NCBI GenBank assembly: GCA_017794925.1
Contig: CP051238.1
Location: forward strand, 929,702 to 993,701
Reading direction: 5' to 3'
Length of the DNA: 64,000 nucleotides
Origin: Aestuariibacter sp.
GTDB taxonomy: Bacteria > Pseudomonadota > Gammaproteobacteria > Enterobacterales > Alteromonadaceae
In this document: positions 26,944 through 35,619 of the stretch, piece after piece
Layout: every line of letters starts with the position of its first letter
How positions within the stretch are numbered: position 1 is the first letter of the stretch
The notes under the pieces: generated by a model
Database searches by the model: none
Told to the model about the DNA's origin: nothing
Seen by the model: the letters and a program-made list of their open reading frames with translations, nothing else
Program-made: the position numbers and the translations under genes

Positions 26944-27309
26944 TTACCCCAGCAGTTTAGACGCGATTGCCAGTAACTTGGATGGGTCAAAGGGCTTAAC
27001 CATCCACCCGGTTGCCCCTGCTGCTTTGCCCTGTGCCTTTAAGGTATCGCCTGCTTCGGTTGTTAGCACCACAATGGGCACTGTGCGGAAGCTGGCCATG
27101 CCGCGTAGTGATTTTATTAACGTAATGCCATCCATATTGGGCATATTTTGATCGGTCAGCACAAAGTCGTAGCGGGTGGTCTGGCACTTGTCGAGTGCTA
27201 TTTTGCCGTCAGCTGCAGTGTCTACATCGTAGCCGGCACCTTTCAGCGTTACTTCAACCATTTGCCGAATCGACATCGAATCATCAACAATTAGTATCTT
27301 CTTACCCAT
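26944..27309 (-). CDS. cheY: CheY-type single-domain response regulator
   Basis: A 121-residue receiver domain: acidic pair in ILIVDDS (Asp9-Asp10), phospho-acceptor Asp53 in VLTDQNMPNMDG, Thr in VLTTEAG (about 83) and Lys in MVKPFDP (about 105). It has the short CheY form without an output domain. It is phosphorylated by CheA encoded next to it (5-bp gap). With no cheZ in this cluster and no flagellar genes in the window, its target may be something other than the flagellar switch, such as the receptor array or the RsbU-like protein upstream. Confidence 0.95.
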   Translation of the reverse strand: MGKKILIVDDSMSIRQMVEVTLKGAGYDVDTAADGKIALDKCQTTRYDFVLTDQNMPNMDGITLIKSLRGMASFRTVPIVVLTTEAGDTLKAQGKAAGATGWMVKPFDPSKLLAIASKLLG

Positions 27310-27315
27310 AATCTA

Positions 27316-28995
27316 TTAATTCCTTGCTAACGAGATAGTCGTGATATTGCCTTTCGCGTTTCTTTCAACGGATTCGCACATTGCATCCAGCAGTGCGAGC
27401 CCTCGGCCACTCAAGGTTTGCTGTTGTTCATTCACCTCAGCCCGACAAAAGCCCGGACCGGAATCCTCTACAGTCACTCTTATAAACGTAGTAGAGTTTG
27501 TATAAATGTGAATATTTATTTGATCATTTTCTTGTAATTGGGCTATCCGCTCATCTCTAAGACTTAAATAGGCAGAAAATCCTTCGATATCGTTCTTCAA
27601 TGAAGAGTCGATTTGAAGAATGCCATGGTCTACGGCGTTGTTGACGAGTTCCGCCAGCACCGTAAAAGTCTTTTGACACAATGCTTTCGGTAGCTCGGTA
27701 TTTTGCAGGATAAACATGACCTGGCTCAGCACGTCCATGCGAACAATCGCCGGGCCCTTTAGCTGAAAACGGTAGTCGAGTTCGCCAAACACTTCTGTCA
27801 CTGATTCTTCAACCGAAGCAAAGTCTTCGCGAAGCGCTTTACCGCCTAATACACACAAGGTGATGTCATCTTCTATAGGGCGCCCTTGAGCGTGGGTCAT
27901 ACATATATCCATTAAATCGATCAGACTCTTGCCACTACTGGCCAGGATTGAAGCGTGGTCGATAAGGTGGTTAAGCGTTAGCGACTGACCTTCAGCATTT
28001 GTTTGTTCAATCAGCCCATCTGTAAACATGGCAATCTGGCTTAGCCCTGCCAGACTTATTTCTTCAGCGGTAACACTAAAGTCTTCCGGGTTCATAATGC
28101 CCAGTGGCATTGAGCGTGATTTATAACGCTGTAATTCCCCGTCTTCCATGCGACACAACACATCGGGTAGTCCGGCATTGATCACGTAAACTGTTTGTGT
28201 ATAGGGGCAAATTTCGAGGCCTAATACCGCAATAAAGCGGTCATCTGGTAATTCGTAATACAGCTTGCGATTAATCTCATGAAATATTTCGTCCAGCGCT
28301 TTGCCTTTGGACGCCATAGCCCTGGCAATAGAGATGAGTGGTAGGATACAAATTGCCGCAGCCAGACCGTGACCCATAGCATCGGCAAGAATAATCTGCA
28401 CTTTGCCTGTGGGAGTATTGGGGCAGAAAATCGTATCGCCACTGAAGGTGGTCATTGGCTCGCTTTTGACCTGCACATACTCGGGAAGGCTATACTGGGC
28501 ACGGGCCATGTTGTCGTACACGTGCTGTGCTAGGGCTTCTTCCTGGGCTTTTTCGTCTATAAACTGGGTGAGCAGTCGATTTTTGTTGGCCAGTTCAATG
28601 TTGGCTTTTTTAAACGACATCAGATTGCGAATTTTTTCCCACAGCAAGGTGATGCTGACCGGCTTCACCAGATAATCGTGCACACCAGATGCAAAGCTTT
28701 TGGCAATACTGCCGACATCTTCATCGGCTGATACCATCAGGATGTAGGGTTTTAGGCCCGCTCGCTGCAGGAACGGAATTAATTCTGCACCATCACCATC
28801 GGGTAAATGATTGTCTACTATTGTGATATCAAAGTGATGGCGTGATACGGCTTCTTTCGCATCAGCCAAAGTGTGACAAGCCACAACGGTAAGGTTTTTA
28901 CTAAGCAGATCGGCAAGTACCAAATCACAAAAAATGGTGTCATCGTCTACAACCAGTATCGAAAATGCGCCCGGGGGGCAGGGCATGCGTTTCAT
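27316..28995 (-). CDS. Response regulator with PP2C-type phosphatase and anti-sigma-like ATPase domains
   Basis: A 559-residue three-domain partner-switch regulator. Residues 10-130 are a receiver domain (Asp61 in TIVDNHLPDGDG, Lys in LVKPVS). About 180-385 is a SpoIIE/RsbU-like PP2C phosphatase, with DAMGHGLAAAICILPL carrying the metal-binding Asp and MFTDGLIEQTN. About 420-559 is a GHKL ATPase (LAELVNNAVDHGI, VEDSGPGFCRAE, SGRGLALLDAMCE) as in anti-sigma kinases. The natural substrate is the STAS protein encoded 13 bp upstream, which it could both phosphorylate and dephosphorylate. This links chemosensory phosphorylation to an RsbV-like switch. Confidence 0.92.
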   Translation of the reverse strand: MKRMPCPPGAFSILVVDDDTIFCDLVLADLLSKNLTVVACHTLADAKEAVSRHHFDITIVDNHLPDGDGAELIPFLQRAGLKPYILMVSADEDVGSIAKSFASGVHDYLVKPVSITLLWEKIRNLMSFKKANIELANKNRLLTQFIDEKAQEEALAQHVYDNMARAQYSLPEYVQVKSEPMTTFSGDTIFCPNTPTGKVQIILADAMGHGLAAAICILPLISIARAMASKGKALDEIFHEINRKLYYELPDDRFIAVLGLEICPYTQTVYVINAGLPDVLCRMEDGELQRYKSRSMPLGIMNPEDFSVTAEEISLAGLSQIAMFTDGLIEQTNAEGQSLTLNHLIDHASILASSGKSLIDLMDICMTHAQGRPIEDDITLCVLGGKALREDFASVEESVTEVFGELDYRFQLKGPAIVRMDVLSQVMFILQNTELPKALCQKTFTVLAELVNNAVDHGILQIDSSLKNDIEGFSAYLSLRDERIAQLQENDQINIHIYTNSTTFIRVTVEDSGPGFCRAEVNEQQQTLSGRGLALLDAMCESVERNAKGNITTISLARN

Positions 28996-29008
28996 TAAGC
29001 ATCACCTG

Positions 29009-29287
29009 CTATCGAATGTTAACCATTTTGTCGAAGTTGGCGATTTCCAGAATTTCTAACGCCGTCCCTTGCGCACTAACGATTTCAACGTCACAGCTGT
29101 TTGCCTTGGCTCTCTTTTGCAGTAACACAATCATGCCCAGTGCCGCACTGTCGAGGTACATTACTCTGGAGAAATCCAGCGTAATTGTCGCACCTTTACT
29201 GGTATCTAACAGCTTGTTGTATTGTTCAGTAAATGATTTGTGGAAGCTAAAGTCGAATCGTTCAGGTATTGCGATAGTTGTGCTCAT
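29009..29287 (-). CDS. STAS-domain anti-anti-sigma-factor-like protein
   Basis: A 92-residue single STAS domain. The phosphorylatable Ser is Ser47 in VMYLDSAALGMIVLL, the standard DSxxLG motif of RsbV/SpoIIAA-type proteins. In a partner switch the unphosphorylated form binds an ATPase partner. Here the partner is probably the ATPase domain of the response regulator encoded 13 bp downstream. It begins 9 bp after the membrane MCP gene. No dedicated sigma factor is near, so the output may be protein-protein control rather than transcription. Confidence 0.9.
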   Translation of the reverse strand: MSTTIAIPERFDFSFHKSFTEQYNKLLDTSKGATITLDFSRVMYLDSAALGMIVLLQKRAKANSCDVEIVSAQGTALEILEIANFDKMVNIR

Positions 29288-29296
29288 ACGTGTTCC

Positions 29297-30457
29297 TTAA
29301 AATAACTCAATCTCACCGGCATCAACCGATGACGATGACACGGGATTGTGGAGTCCTGCCCACTCTGATTTGATTTTTTGTATGAATGCGTCAGGTTGTT
29401 GCAGGGTTTGTGCCCGTTTGTTGTCGTCAAGTAAATCGTCCAGATGCATTGTCAGGACGGAGATTACGTTAACGGTGTATTCAATGTACTGGCGGTTGAT
29501 ATCACCAAATTGCAAACTACGCGTTGCATCGCTTAAGGCGACATCCAGCTTGCCTGCCAGTTCGTGTAAACCTGACGTCACTTTTTGATCGTGCTCAGCC
29601 TTAATAATGATGCGCTCTAACTCTGTATTGATGTCTTTCTTTGCCTCAATAACATAACTGACGTCGTATGCCGCTAACACGCCAATGCGGTCGCTAAGGG
29701 AAGATATTTTGCTGTTGATGCCGTTTATCTGGGTTTGAATAGATTCACTGAACTGGGCAGAACGATTGGACAAAGTCCGCACTTCGTCGGCTACCACCGC
29801 AAAGCCTCTGCCATGTTCGCCGGCTCTGGCGGCCTCGATGGCGGCGTTCAGGGCAAGTAAGTTTGTTTGTCCGGCAATGCTATCAATGTCTTTTAAGGCC
29901 TGAATTACTGAAGGGACTGTTTCGTTAATTGCTGTAATTTGCTCAAGGATTTCCATGATACCGGCTGACATATCAACCGTACTCTGAATAAAACGGTCCA
30001 GTGTCACTGCTGTTCGTTCGGCAAAATTGCGCATTTGGTCGCTGTGCAGTTCCTCACTGCCCTCATCTACCGTTATAAGGCTGTGTATCGTATCGCTCTG
30101 TTGATCGACCAAACCTCTCAACCCAACGAAGCTTCCGCTCAGGGTGTCGACTGCATCATTATGCGTAGACAAAATATTATTCAAACTATCCGTACAGTCT
30201 GATAGTACTTCAGTGCAGGTTGCGGTGATTTGTTCATAGGCTTCGTTCGATCCTGACAGGGTTGGTGTCACTTTTTCTGGCGAGGATGCATTGGCGGACT
30301 TCTCGCGAGCAGGTGACTCATCCTTGCCGAAAGCGAACTCAGAGCCGAATGCAGTGGCGGCGAGCAGTACGACTGCAATAAATCCATACCCTGCCCATGC
30401 AATGATTGCGGCGATCAGCGTGGCGATCCCCAACACGGTTAGTTTATTTGTGTTCAT
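29297..30457 (-). CDS. Membrane-anchored methyl-accepting protein without periplasmic sensor
   Basis: First gene of the chemosensory operon. After a short N-terminus there is one hydrophobic stretch that may cross the membrane once or twice as a hairpin (about 5-43), then a cytoplasmic helical region and the MCP signalling tip [19 protein letters not shown] and [20 protein letters not shown]. No PAS, Cache or four-helix sensor is recognisable, so the input is unknown or internal. The ATG at 30457 is preceded by GGTGA at 5 nt; a GTG at 30466 would add three residues. It has no C-terminal tether peptide (it ends AGEIELF, only loosely xxxxF). Confidence 0.88.
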   Translation of the reverse strand: MNTNKLTVLGIATLIAAIIAWAGYGFIAVVLLAATAFGSEFAFGKDESPAREKSANASSPEKVTPTLSGSNEAYEQITATCTEVLSDCTDSLNNILSTHNDAVDTLSGSFVGLRGLVDQQSDTIHSLITVDEGSEELHSDQMRNFAERTAVTLDRFIQSTVDMSAGIMEILEQITAINETVPSVIQALKDIDSIAGQTNLLALNAAIEAARAGEHGRGFAVVADEVRTLSNRSAQFSESIQTQINGINSKISSLSDRIGVLAAYDVSYVIEAKKDINTELERIIIKAEHDQKVTSGLHELAGKLDVALSDATRSLQFGDINRQYIEYTVNVISVLTMHLDDLLDDNKRAQTLQQPDAFIQKIKSEWAGLHNPVSSSSVDAGEIELF

Positions 30458-30644
30458 CCGTTTCACCGGCCCTTATTTACGTTCTTTAGGTTTGCTGTAG
30501 AGACGAGTTACGGCGTAACCAAGCTGTTGAAACGTAACAGCTATTATATCTTCCCTGTAATCGGCTTGTAGTTTTGGACACCCGTCCCATCCTAACTGTA
30601 GGCAAGGATCTGTGGTCTTGCAAATTGTCAGACCAAAAAGAATG

Positions 30645-30658
30645 TTGATTTGTATCAA
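30645..30658 (-). promoter_or_regulatory. Perfect FNR/EtrA-type box upstream of chemosensory operon
   Basis: TTGAT-ttgt-ATCAA matches the FNR-family consensus TTGATN4ATCAA at all ten fixed bases. It lies about 190 bp upstream of the first operon gene, behind which no other minus-strand gene starts before dsbD ends. Its centre would be near -34 or -63 relative to the two weak candidate promoters; the second is close to a class I activator position. It suggests oxygen-dependent control of the array. Confidence 0.6.
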
Positions 30659-30734
30659 CCGTTTATTAGGAAGTTAAAATTGATGTTTGACGTCAATTTA
30701 ACGTCACATCTTGACGAGAATATGACACTGCAGA

Positions 30735-30761
30735 GGCGCCTTCGCGTTTTGCGAAGGCGCC
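30735..30761 (-). terminator. GC-rich stem-loop after dsbD
   Basis: GGCGCCTTCGC (30735-30745), loop gtttt, GCGAAGGCGCC (30751-30761), 16 bp beyond the dsbD stop. It is a very stable stem but has no T-tract on the minus strand, so it may protect the 3' end or work with Rho. Confidence 0.5.
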
Positions 30762-30776
30762 GAAGAATGATAGGGC

Positions 30777-32597
30777 TTAGCGGGTTTTTAGTGCTGCGGT
30801 TACATGTTGGGCAAATGGCTCAGCGCGCATGAAACCTGTGATTCTGGCCTGGCTGAGTTCATTGCCCTTTGCGTCAAAAAATAAAATGGTCGGTAACCCC
30901 AAAATATTAAAATAGTCCTGAAAGGCCAGGTTTGTTGGCGTGTTATCGGTTAAATCAATTTGCATCCATACGGTATTGCTCAGGGCATCAATCACGGCCG
31001 GATCCGGGAAGGTGTACTTTTCGAATTCTTTACAGGCTACACACCAGTCAGCGTATAAATCGACCATCACAGATTTTCCCTGTGCGTTGGCTTCTGCCAG
31101 CTTCTTCTGGAAATCCTGCAGGTCTTTCACAACCAGAAACTCAGGGTGAGTCGCATTGGTTTGTTGCTTCTGTGTTGTATTAGCTGGTGAAGAGTGAGAA
31201 GCACCGAATAAGGTGTGATACCCGAGCATGGCACTACTAAATAATCCAAGGAAGATGACCACGGTTCGTACGCCTTTCCAGAAACTGCTGGCAGAAGGCT
31301 GGTTAATGACCTGGAAATACCCAAAAGTGGCTAATCCTAAACCCGACCACAATAACAAGGTGTAATCTGAGTTCCACAAACGTTCGACGAAAATAATCGC
31401 CACTGACAGCAGCATAAAGCCGAATGTGGTTTTCACGACATTCATCCAGTTACCTGCTTTTGGCAATAATCGTCCGCCTGTCATGGCAAATATAATAAGC
31501 GGAATGCCCATACCCAGACTTAATGCGTAGAGTGCAAGGAAGCCCAGTAATAAATCACCGCTTTGGGCAATAAATAGCAATATGCCAGTAAGCGGCGCTG
31601 TTGTGCATGGCGAGGCGATTAAACCGGAGAGGATACCCATGACAAACACGCCAGCGAGGCTTCCGCGCTGCTGGGCATTGCTAACACCTGTCAGCTTTTC
31701 CTGCCATTTACTGGGTAGCTGAATTTCATAAGCACCGAACATGGCCACAGCTAGCGCCACAAATAAAACAATAAACGTTCCTAGAATTGCCGGGTGTTGC
31801 AGCGCAGCCTGAAACTGAACACCTGCCGACGATACGACTAAGCCTAACAACGAATAGGTAATTGCCATGCCCTGAACATAAACAAATGACAACGTGAACG
31901 CTTTCGACGCCTTTACGGCGTTTCCTTGACCGATAACGATACCGCTAACGATGGGATACATAGGGAAAACACAGGGGGTGAATGCAAGGCCAATACCTAG
32001 CAATAAAAACAGCGCAAGGGTAATGGGTAAACTGTCTTGGTGTAATTTTGAGGCCAGGTCAAATTGCTCACTCACTGGCGGTTTAGCAGATTGTTCAGAT
32101 TGAGCAGGTGCACTTAATGGTGCAGAGATGGGTTGATCAGAACCCACTGCGTTCAGATAGATCACTTTCGTTGTCGGTGGGTAACACAATCCTGCGGACG
32201 CGCAGCCCTGATAACGCAGTTTTACTACGCCATCTTTTACACTGCTTTCAATTGGATAGGTAAAGGCAACCCTGTCAAAAAAGACGTCAGAAATACCAAA
32301 GAACTCGTCTTCAATTTGCTCGGCTGGTGGAAAGACCGGTTCGCCAATAGTGGCGTTTTTGGTGACAGTTTTAAACTGCTTTTTATAGAGGTAGTAGCCT
32401 TCTGCAATATCGAACTGCACAACCAGCTTATTATCTTGCTGGGCAAAATCAAATTGAAACGCGTCATCGACCGGCAGGAATTGAGGCTCATCGCTGAATA
32501 AGTCCTGCATATCATCATTACTTATTTGTGCAGAGGCGGTATTACTCAGCAGGCTGCTTATCAGTAGCAGTAGAATTAGTATCGGATGGCGTTTCAC
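30777..32597 (-). CDS. dsbD: Thiol:disulfide interchange protein DsbD
   Basis: Carries electrons from cytoplasmic thioredoxin across the inner membrane to periplasmic DsbC/DsbG and CcmG. 606 residues in order: signal peptide (ends NTASAQ), periplasmic alpha domain with the Cys pair GCASAGLCYPP (about 130-140), eight-helix beta domain with Cys in FTPCVFPMYP and ASPCTTAPL, and a thioredoxin-like gamma domain with WCVAC. The start is GTG at 32597, which shares its G with the cutA TAG stop, so the two genes are translationally coupled. Assignment is secure. Confidence 0.96.
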   Translation of the reverse strand: MKRHPILILLLLISSLLSNTASAQISNDDMQDLFSDEPQFLPVDDAFQFDFAQQDNKLVVQFDIAEGYYLYKKQFKTVTKNATIGEPVFPPAEQIEDEFFGISDVFFDRVAFTYPIESSVKDGVVKLRYQGCASAGLCYPPTTKVIYLNAVGSDQPISAPLSAPAQSEQSAKPPVSEQFDLASKLHQDSLPITLALFLLLGIGLAFTPCVFPMYPIVSGIVIGQGNAVKASKAFTLSFVYVQGMAITYSLLGLVVSSAGVQFQAALQHPAILGTFIVLFVALAVAMFGAYEIQLPSKWQEKLTGVSNAQQRGSLAGVFVMGILSGLIASPCTTAPLTGILLFIAQSGDLLLGFLALYALSLGMGIPLIIFAMTGGRLLPKAGNWMNVVKTTFGFMLLSVAIIFVERLWNSDYTLLLWSGLGLATFGYFQVINQPSASSFWKGVRTVVIFLGLFSSAMLGYHTLFGASHSSPANTTQKQQTNATHPEFLVVKDLQDFQKKLAEANAQGKSVMVDLYADWCVACKEFEKYTFPDPAVIDALSNTVWMQIDLTDNTPTNLAFQDYFNILGLPTILFFDAKGNELSQARITGFMRAEPFAQHVTAALKTR

Positions 32598-32935
32598 TAA
32601 TGGTTGTCCTCATTACTTCTTGTTGTTGCTTTATTTGCCCAGGTCAAATAGTCCTGGCTGGCTTTTGCCGAATCAAGTACTACCCATTCCGGGAGGTCGT
32701 ACGGATGCATTTCGCATACAATACGGTATGCCTCATCGAGTACGGTAGACGTGGTTTTGATGATCAACTGTATTTCCTCGTCGCTGACAACATTACCTTC
32801 CCAGCGATATACTGACCTGATCCCCGGCACAATTTGCACACACGCGGCCAATTGGCGATCGACCAGCGCGCTGGCAATATCATTCGCAGATGTCATGGAA
32901 TTAGTCGTGCTTAGCACTACACACAGTGGATTCAT
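32597..32935 (-). CDS. cutA: CutA divalent cation tolerance protein
   Basis: A 112-residue trimeric ferredoxin-like protein linked to divalent-metal tolerance; its molecular role is unsettled. Recognisable segments are LVDRQLAACVQIVPGIRSVY (about 24-43), WEGNVVSDEEIQLIIKTT and the PYDLPEWV C-terminal motif (about 78-85). It overlaps dsbD by one base, the conserved cutA-dsbD order of gammaproteobacteria, and is divergent from fxsA across a 200-bp gap. Confidence 0.95.
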   Translation of the reverse strand: MNPLCVVLSTTNSMTSANDIASALVDRQLAACVQIVPGIRSVYRWEGNVVSDEEIQLIIKTTSTVLDEAYRIVCEMHPYDLPEWVVLDSAKASQDYLTWANKATTRSNEDNH

Positions 32936-33137
32936 CCATGCCTCACTAGACCGTGATAATCGTTAAAAAAATTCATTTTTCCAGGCTATGGCACTTTTTA
33001 ATGTGTTTTGCGTCATAGCTATTACGCCAGGGTATATGAAACCGATGACTTGGATTTATCCAAAAGTACCCCATTTTAATTAAAATAACCTTAAGAGAGC
33101 CAGTAAGTCTCTCGTTTAAACAGACCGGGATAGCATT

Positions 33138-33623
33138 TTGCAAATTTTACTTCTGCTTTTTATTTTAATGCCCATTGCCGAGATAGCACTATTGCTTCAG
33201 GTAGGTGACATGATTGGCGGGTGGAATACCGTTGGGCTAATTATTATTACTGCATTCGTCGGTGCTTACCTGGTGCGTCAGGAAGGATTATCGACGTTAC
33301 AGAAAGCCCAGCAAAAAATGGCTCAAAATGAAGTGCCGGGCAAGGAAATGATGGAAGGATTGATGCTGGTCATCGCGGGTGTACTGCTGGTTACGCCTGG
33401 ATTCATCACCGATATCGTTGGCTTTTTGTTTGTGCTGCCGTTTAGCCGCCAGCTAATGGCTGGCCAGTTAGCAAAACACCTGACAGTGCGTGCTGTACAG
33501 GGCGGAAACCAACAGTTTTACTACTCAAACACACAACCGCGCTCAGGGCGTGACGGCGACCCCATTGAGGGGGAATATACCGACACAACCCGCGCGGATG
33601 AGTCTAAACGATTAGATCGTTAA
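33138..33623 (+). CDS. fxsA: FxsA family membrane protein
   Basis: A 161-residue inner-membrane protein of the FxsA family (in E. coli it suppresses exclusion of phage T7 by F). It has about four hydrophobic segments (1-20, 28-48, 75-95, 97-110), the conserved LVRQEGLSTLQKAQQKM (about 47-63) and LLVTPGFITDIVGFLFVLP. The hydrophilic tail ends GEYTDTTRADESKRLDR. The frame begins with TTG at 33138; no ATG is near. In many gammaproteobacteria fxsA directly precedes groES; here 25 kb of pectin genes intervene, the first ending 5 bp after the fxsA stop. Confidence 0.9.
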   Translation: MQILLLLFILMPIAEIALLLQVGDMIGGWNTVGLIIITAFVGAYLVRQEGLSTLQKAQQKMAQNEVPGKEMMEGLMLVIAGVLLVTPGFITDIVGFLFVLPFSRQLMAGQLAKHLTVRAVQGGNQQFYYSNTQPRSGRDGDPIEGEYTDTTRADESKRLDR

Positions 33624-33628
33624 GCCTG

Positions 33629-34624
33629 CTAGTGACCTGCACTGGCTTCGAGACGCTGTAATTTTTCATCCATGAACGCCTCAAATTCCTGCTGTGTTTG
33701 AGGTTGTTCAGGATGTCCCTGCCAGGTCGCAAAGAAGCCGTATTCATAAGACGTTTGTGGAACAAACTTAAACAGGTAGTCGTGTGGCCCTTCAAATTGC
33801 TCGGCGATTTGACTGTTTTTTACAAACAATGCCAGCCCTAAGTCCCACTCGTCACCCAATACATTTTGTTTGCCATAAGTGGCAATCATCGTCCAGTGCT
33901 CGCTGCGCTTTTCAATGTAGTTGACGTTGTCGTGTTTCACTAAACCTGTAACCAGGTTATCCATTGGTGTAGACGAGGTGACCGTAACCAACGTTGACGG
34001 GTCACCTGCGCTTATTTGATAGTGAGTGGTCACATCAGCTTTGACACCTGCAACTTCCCAGCCGTCATAACGTACTTCAAACTCGCTGGTATCACCGCCG
34101 TCTTTGAGTAACGTCCAGTGTGTCTCTTCAACGTCTTTGAAGTGCTCGACATTGTCATTTACCCAACGACCCAGCGCGCCCAGGCCAACAGACTTACCTA
34201 CTTTCAGTGCGTCACCGCCCCAATCGGATAGTTCGTGGTAGCTGTCGTAGCCATCCTGACCTACCCGGGGTAACACCATCTCGCTGGTGGTTTTGACGAA
34301 CACGTCAATGCCGTTTCGCCAGTCAAGATACAAGCGATAACCAACCAAATCGTTTTCCCAGCCCGGACCTTCGTAACGCAAATAATAAGAATGGTCTGTT
34401 AGTTGGTCAGGAGAAGTGAACGACGTGACCGGTTCAAATGTAAAACCGTCGGCAACATATTTTTGCCCCTCCCATGCACCGCCCTGGCGTACCGAAAGCT
34501 CGGCGTGCGTCTTGACTGTAGTTTCTGCGGAAGCGGCTGAATCTGTTACTGTTTCTGGTGATTTATTACATGCAGTCAGACAAAAGCTGGCGGCAATTAG
34601 GGTGGCTAAAGTCCTGTGATTCAT
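33629..34624 (-). CDS. DUF4861-like exported lipoprotein of the pectin locus
   Basis: A 331-residue lipoprotein: signal MNHRTLATLIAASFCLTAC with lipobox LTAC, then a linker rich in Ser/Thr and a large beta-rich domain. Segments such as YYLRYEGPGWENDLVGYRLY (about 81-100), LDWRNGIDVF and DYHELSDWG-like YHELSDWGGDALKVG resemble the DUF4861 family found in polysaccharide-utilisation loci. No catalytic residue can be named. Its promoter overlaps a perfect copy of the locus operator, so it belongs to the pectin regulon. It may bind or process oligogalacturonide; function unknown. Confidence 0.72.
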   Translation of the reverse strand: MNHRTLATLIAASFCLTACNKSPETVTDSAASAETTVKTHAELSVRQGGAWEGQKYVADGFTFEPVTSFTSPDQLTDHSYYLRYEGPGWENDLVGYRLYLDWRNGIDVFVKTTSEMVLPRVGQDGYDSYHELSDWGGDALKVGKSVGLGALGRWVNDNVEHFKDVEETHWTLLKDGGDTSEFEVRYDGWEVAGVKADVTTHYQISAGDPSTLVTVTSSTPMDNLVTGLVKHDNVNYIEKRSEHWTMIATYGKQNVLGDEWDLGLALFVKNSQIAEQFEGPHDYLFKFVPQTSYEYGFFATWQGHPEQPQTQQEFEAFMDEKLQRLEASAGH

Positions 34625-34663
34625 GGCTGTCTCCGAGGGTTAAATTCAACAAATTTTTTACCT

Positions 34664-34694
34664 ATCATATTGACAATTGCCACCGGTGGCAATT
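34664..34694 (-). promoter_or_regulatory. LacI-type operator overlapping the DUF4861 gene promoter
   Basis: A perfect 20-bp palindrome, AATTGCCACCGGTGGCAATT (34675-34694). On the minus strand its TTGCCA (34692-34687) is a -35 box, followed after 17 bp by TATGAT (34669-34664), so a bound repressor would cover the -35. The same palindrome lies 148 bp before kduD on the plus strand and can serve that operon too. Confidence 0.75.
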
Positions 34695-34841
34695 ATTTTA
34701 AATATTATTAACAATTGACTGGGTGTGATATACCAACACAAGTTGCACATGCGACTGTGAAGGATCGTGCCTCAATCGCGTTTGCCAATGTGGCCTTTTT
34801 TGCCAACAAAGGTTAGCGCAGCAGAGAAATAAAGGGTTGTG

Positions 34842-35603
34842 ATGCCGAACTTTAGTTTAGCGGGAAAACGTGCGCTGGTGACCGGAGCCAGCCGGGGAAT
34901 TGGGCAAGCTATGGCAATAGCGTTAGCCGAAGCAGGCGCAGATGTTATTTGTGCCAGTTCCAGTGAGCAGGGGTGTAACAACACGGTCGAGCAGATCCGC
35001 GCGCTCGGTACAGTAAATGTAGCTCAGGTACACGCTGATTTGTCGGACATGCAGGTGGTAGAAGCCATGGCTGAGCAAGCATTAACCCTGTGGGGCGGCA
35101 TAGATATTCTGGTGAACAACGGTGGCACTATTTATCGCGAGCCGGCCGTGAGCTTTCCTTTGGATGCCTGGCAAAAGGTACTCACCGTGAATCTGGATGC
35201 CGCGTTTTTGCTGAGCCAGAAAATCGGCAAAGCCATGATTGACCAAGGCGGTGGCAAAATTATCAACACGGCGTCGATGCTAAGTTACAGCGGTGGTATT
35301 ACGGTGCCTGCCTATACCGCCAGTAAACACGCTATCGCCGGATTAACCAAAGCCCTGGCAAATGAATGGGGTGCCTCGAACGTGCAGGTTAATGCCATTG
35401 CACCGGGTTACATTCGCACCGACAACACCCAAGCCCTTCAGGATGATGAAAAACGCAGTACAGAGATTTGTGCGCGTATTCCCGCCGGACGCTGGGGAGA
35501 AACAGAAGACCTGAAAGGGGCCGTGGTATTTTTAGCCAGCCCAGCCAGTCAGTATATCAACGGCCACGTATTGGCCGTTGATGGTGGATTTTTAGCCCGA
35601 TAG
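34842..35603 (+). CDS. kduD: 2-dehydro-3-deoxy-D-gluconate 5-dehydrogenase
   Basis: NAD(P)H-dependent short-chain dehydrogenase that reduces 3-deoxy-D-glycero-2,5-hexodiulosonate to 2-keto-3-deoxygluconate in pectin/uronate catabolism. 253 residues, equal to E. coli KduD. The cofactor loop TGASRGIG (about 14-21), NNGG (about 87-90) and the catalytic Ser/Tyr/Lys in NTASMLSYSGGITVPAYTAS and the following K are present. The ATG at 34842 follows AAGGG by 5 nt and is preferred over the GTG at 34839. It is the first gene of the kduD-kduI-TRAP operon. Confidence 0.93.
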   Translation: MPNFSLAGKRALVTGASRGIGQAMAIALAEAGADVICASSSEQGCNNTVEQIRALGTVNVAQVHADLSDMQVVEAMAEQALTLWGGIDILVNNGGTIYREPAVSFPLDAWQKVLTVNLDAAFLLSQKIGKAMIDQGGGKIINTASMLSYSGGITVPAYTASKHAIAGLTKALANEWGASNVQVNAIAPGYIRTDNTQALQDDEKRSTEICARIPAGRWGETEDLKGAVVFLASPASQYINGHVLAVDGGFLAR

Positions 35604-35619
35604 CCCGGCGGACAAAGTA

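Larger units (their letters stand above)
30458..30776. other. Intergenic region before the chemosensory operon, 319 bp
   Basis: It separates the operon start from the end of dsbD. It holds the perfect FNR-type box at 30645-30658 and an 11-bp GC-rich stem at 30735-30761 after dsbD. Candidate minus-strand -10 elements are GACAAT (30629-30624) and TACAGT (30600-30595); neither is strong. An open frame on the minus strand here shows no family features. Confidence 0.6.
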
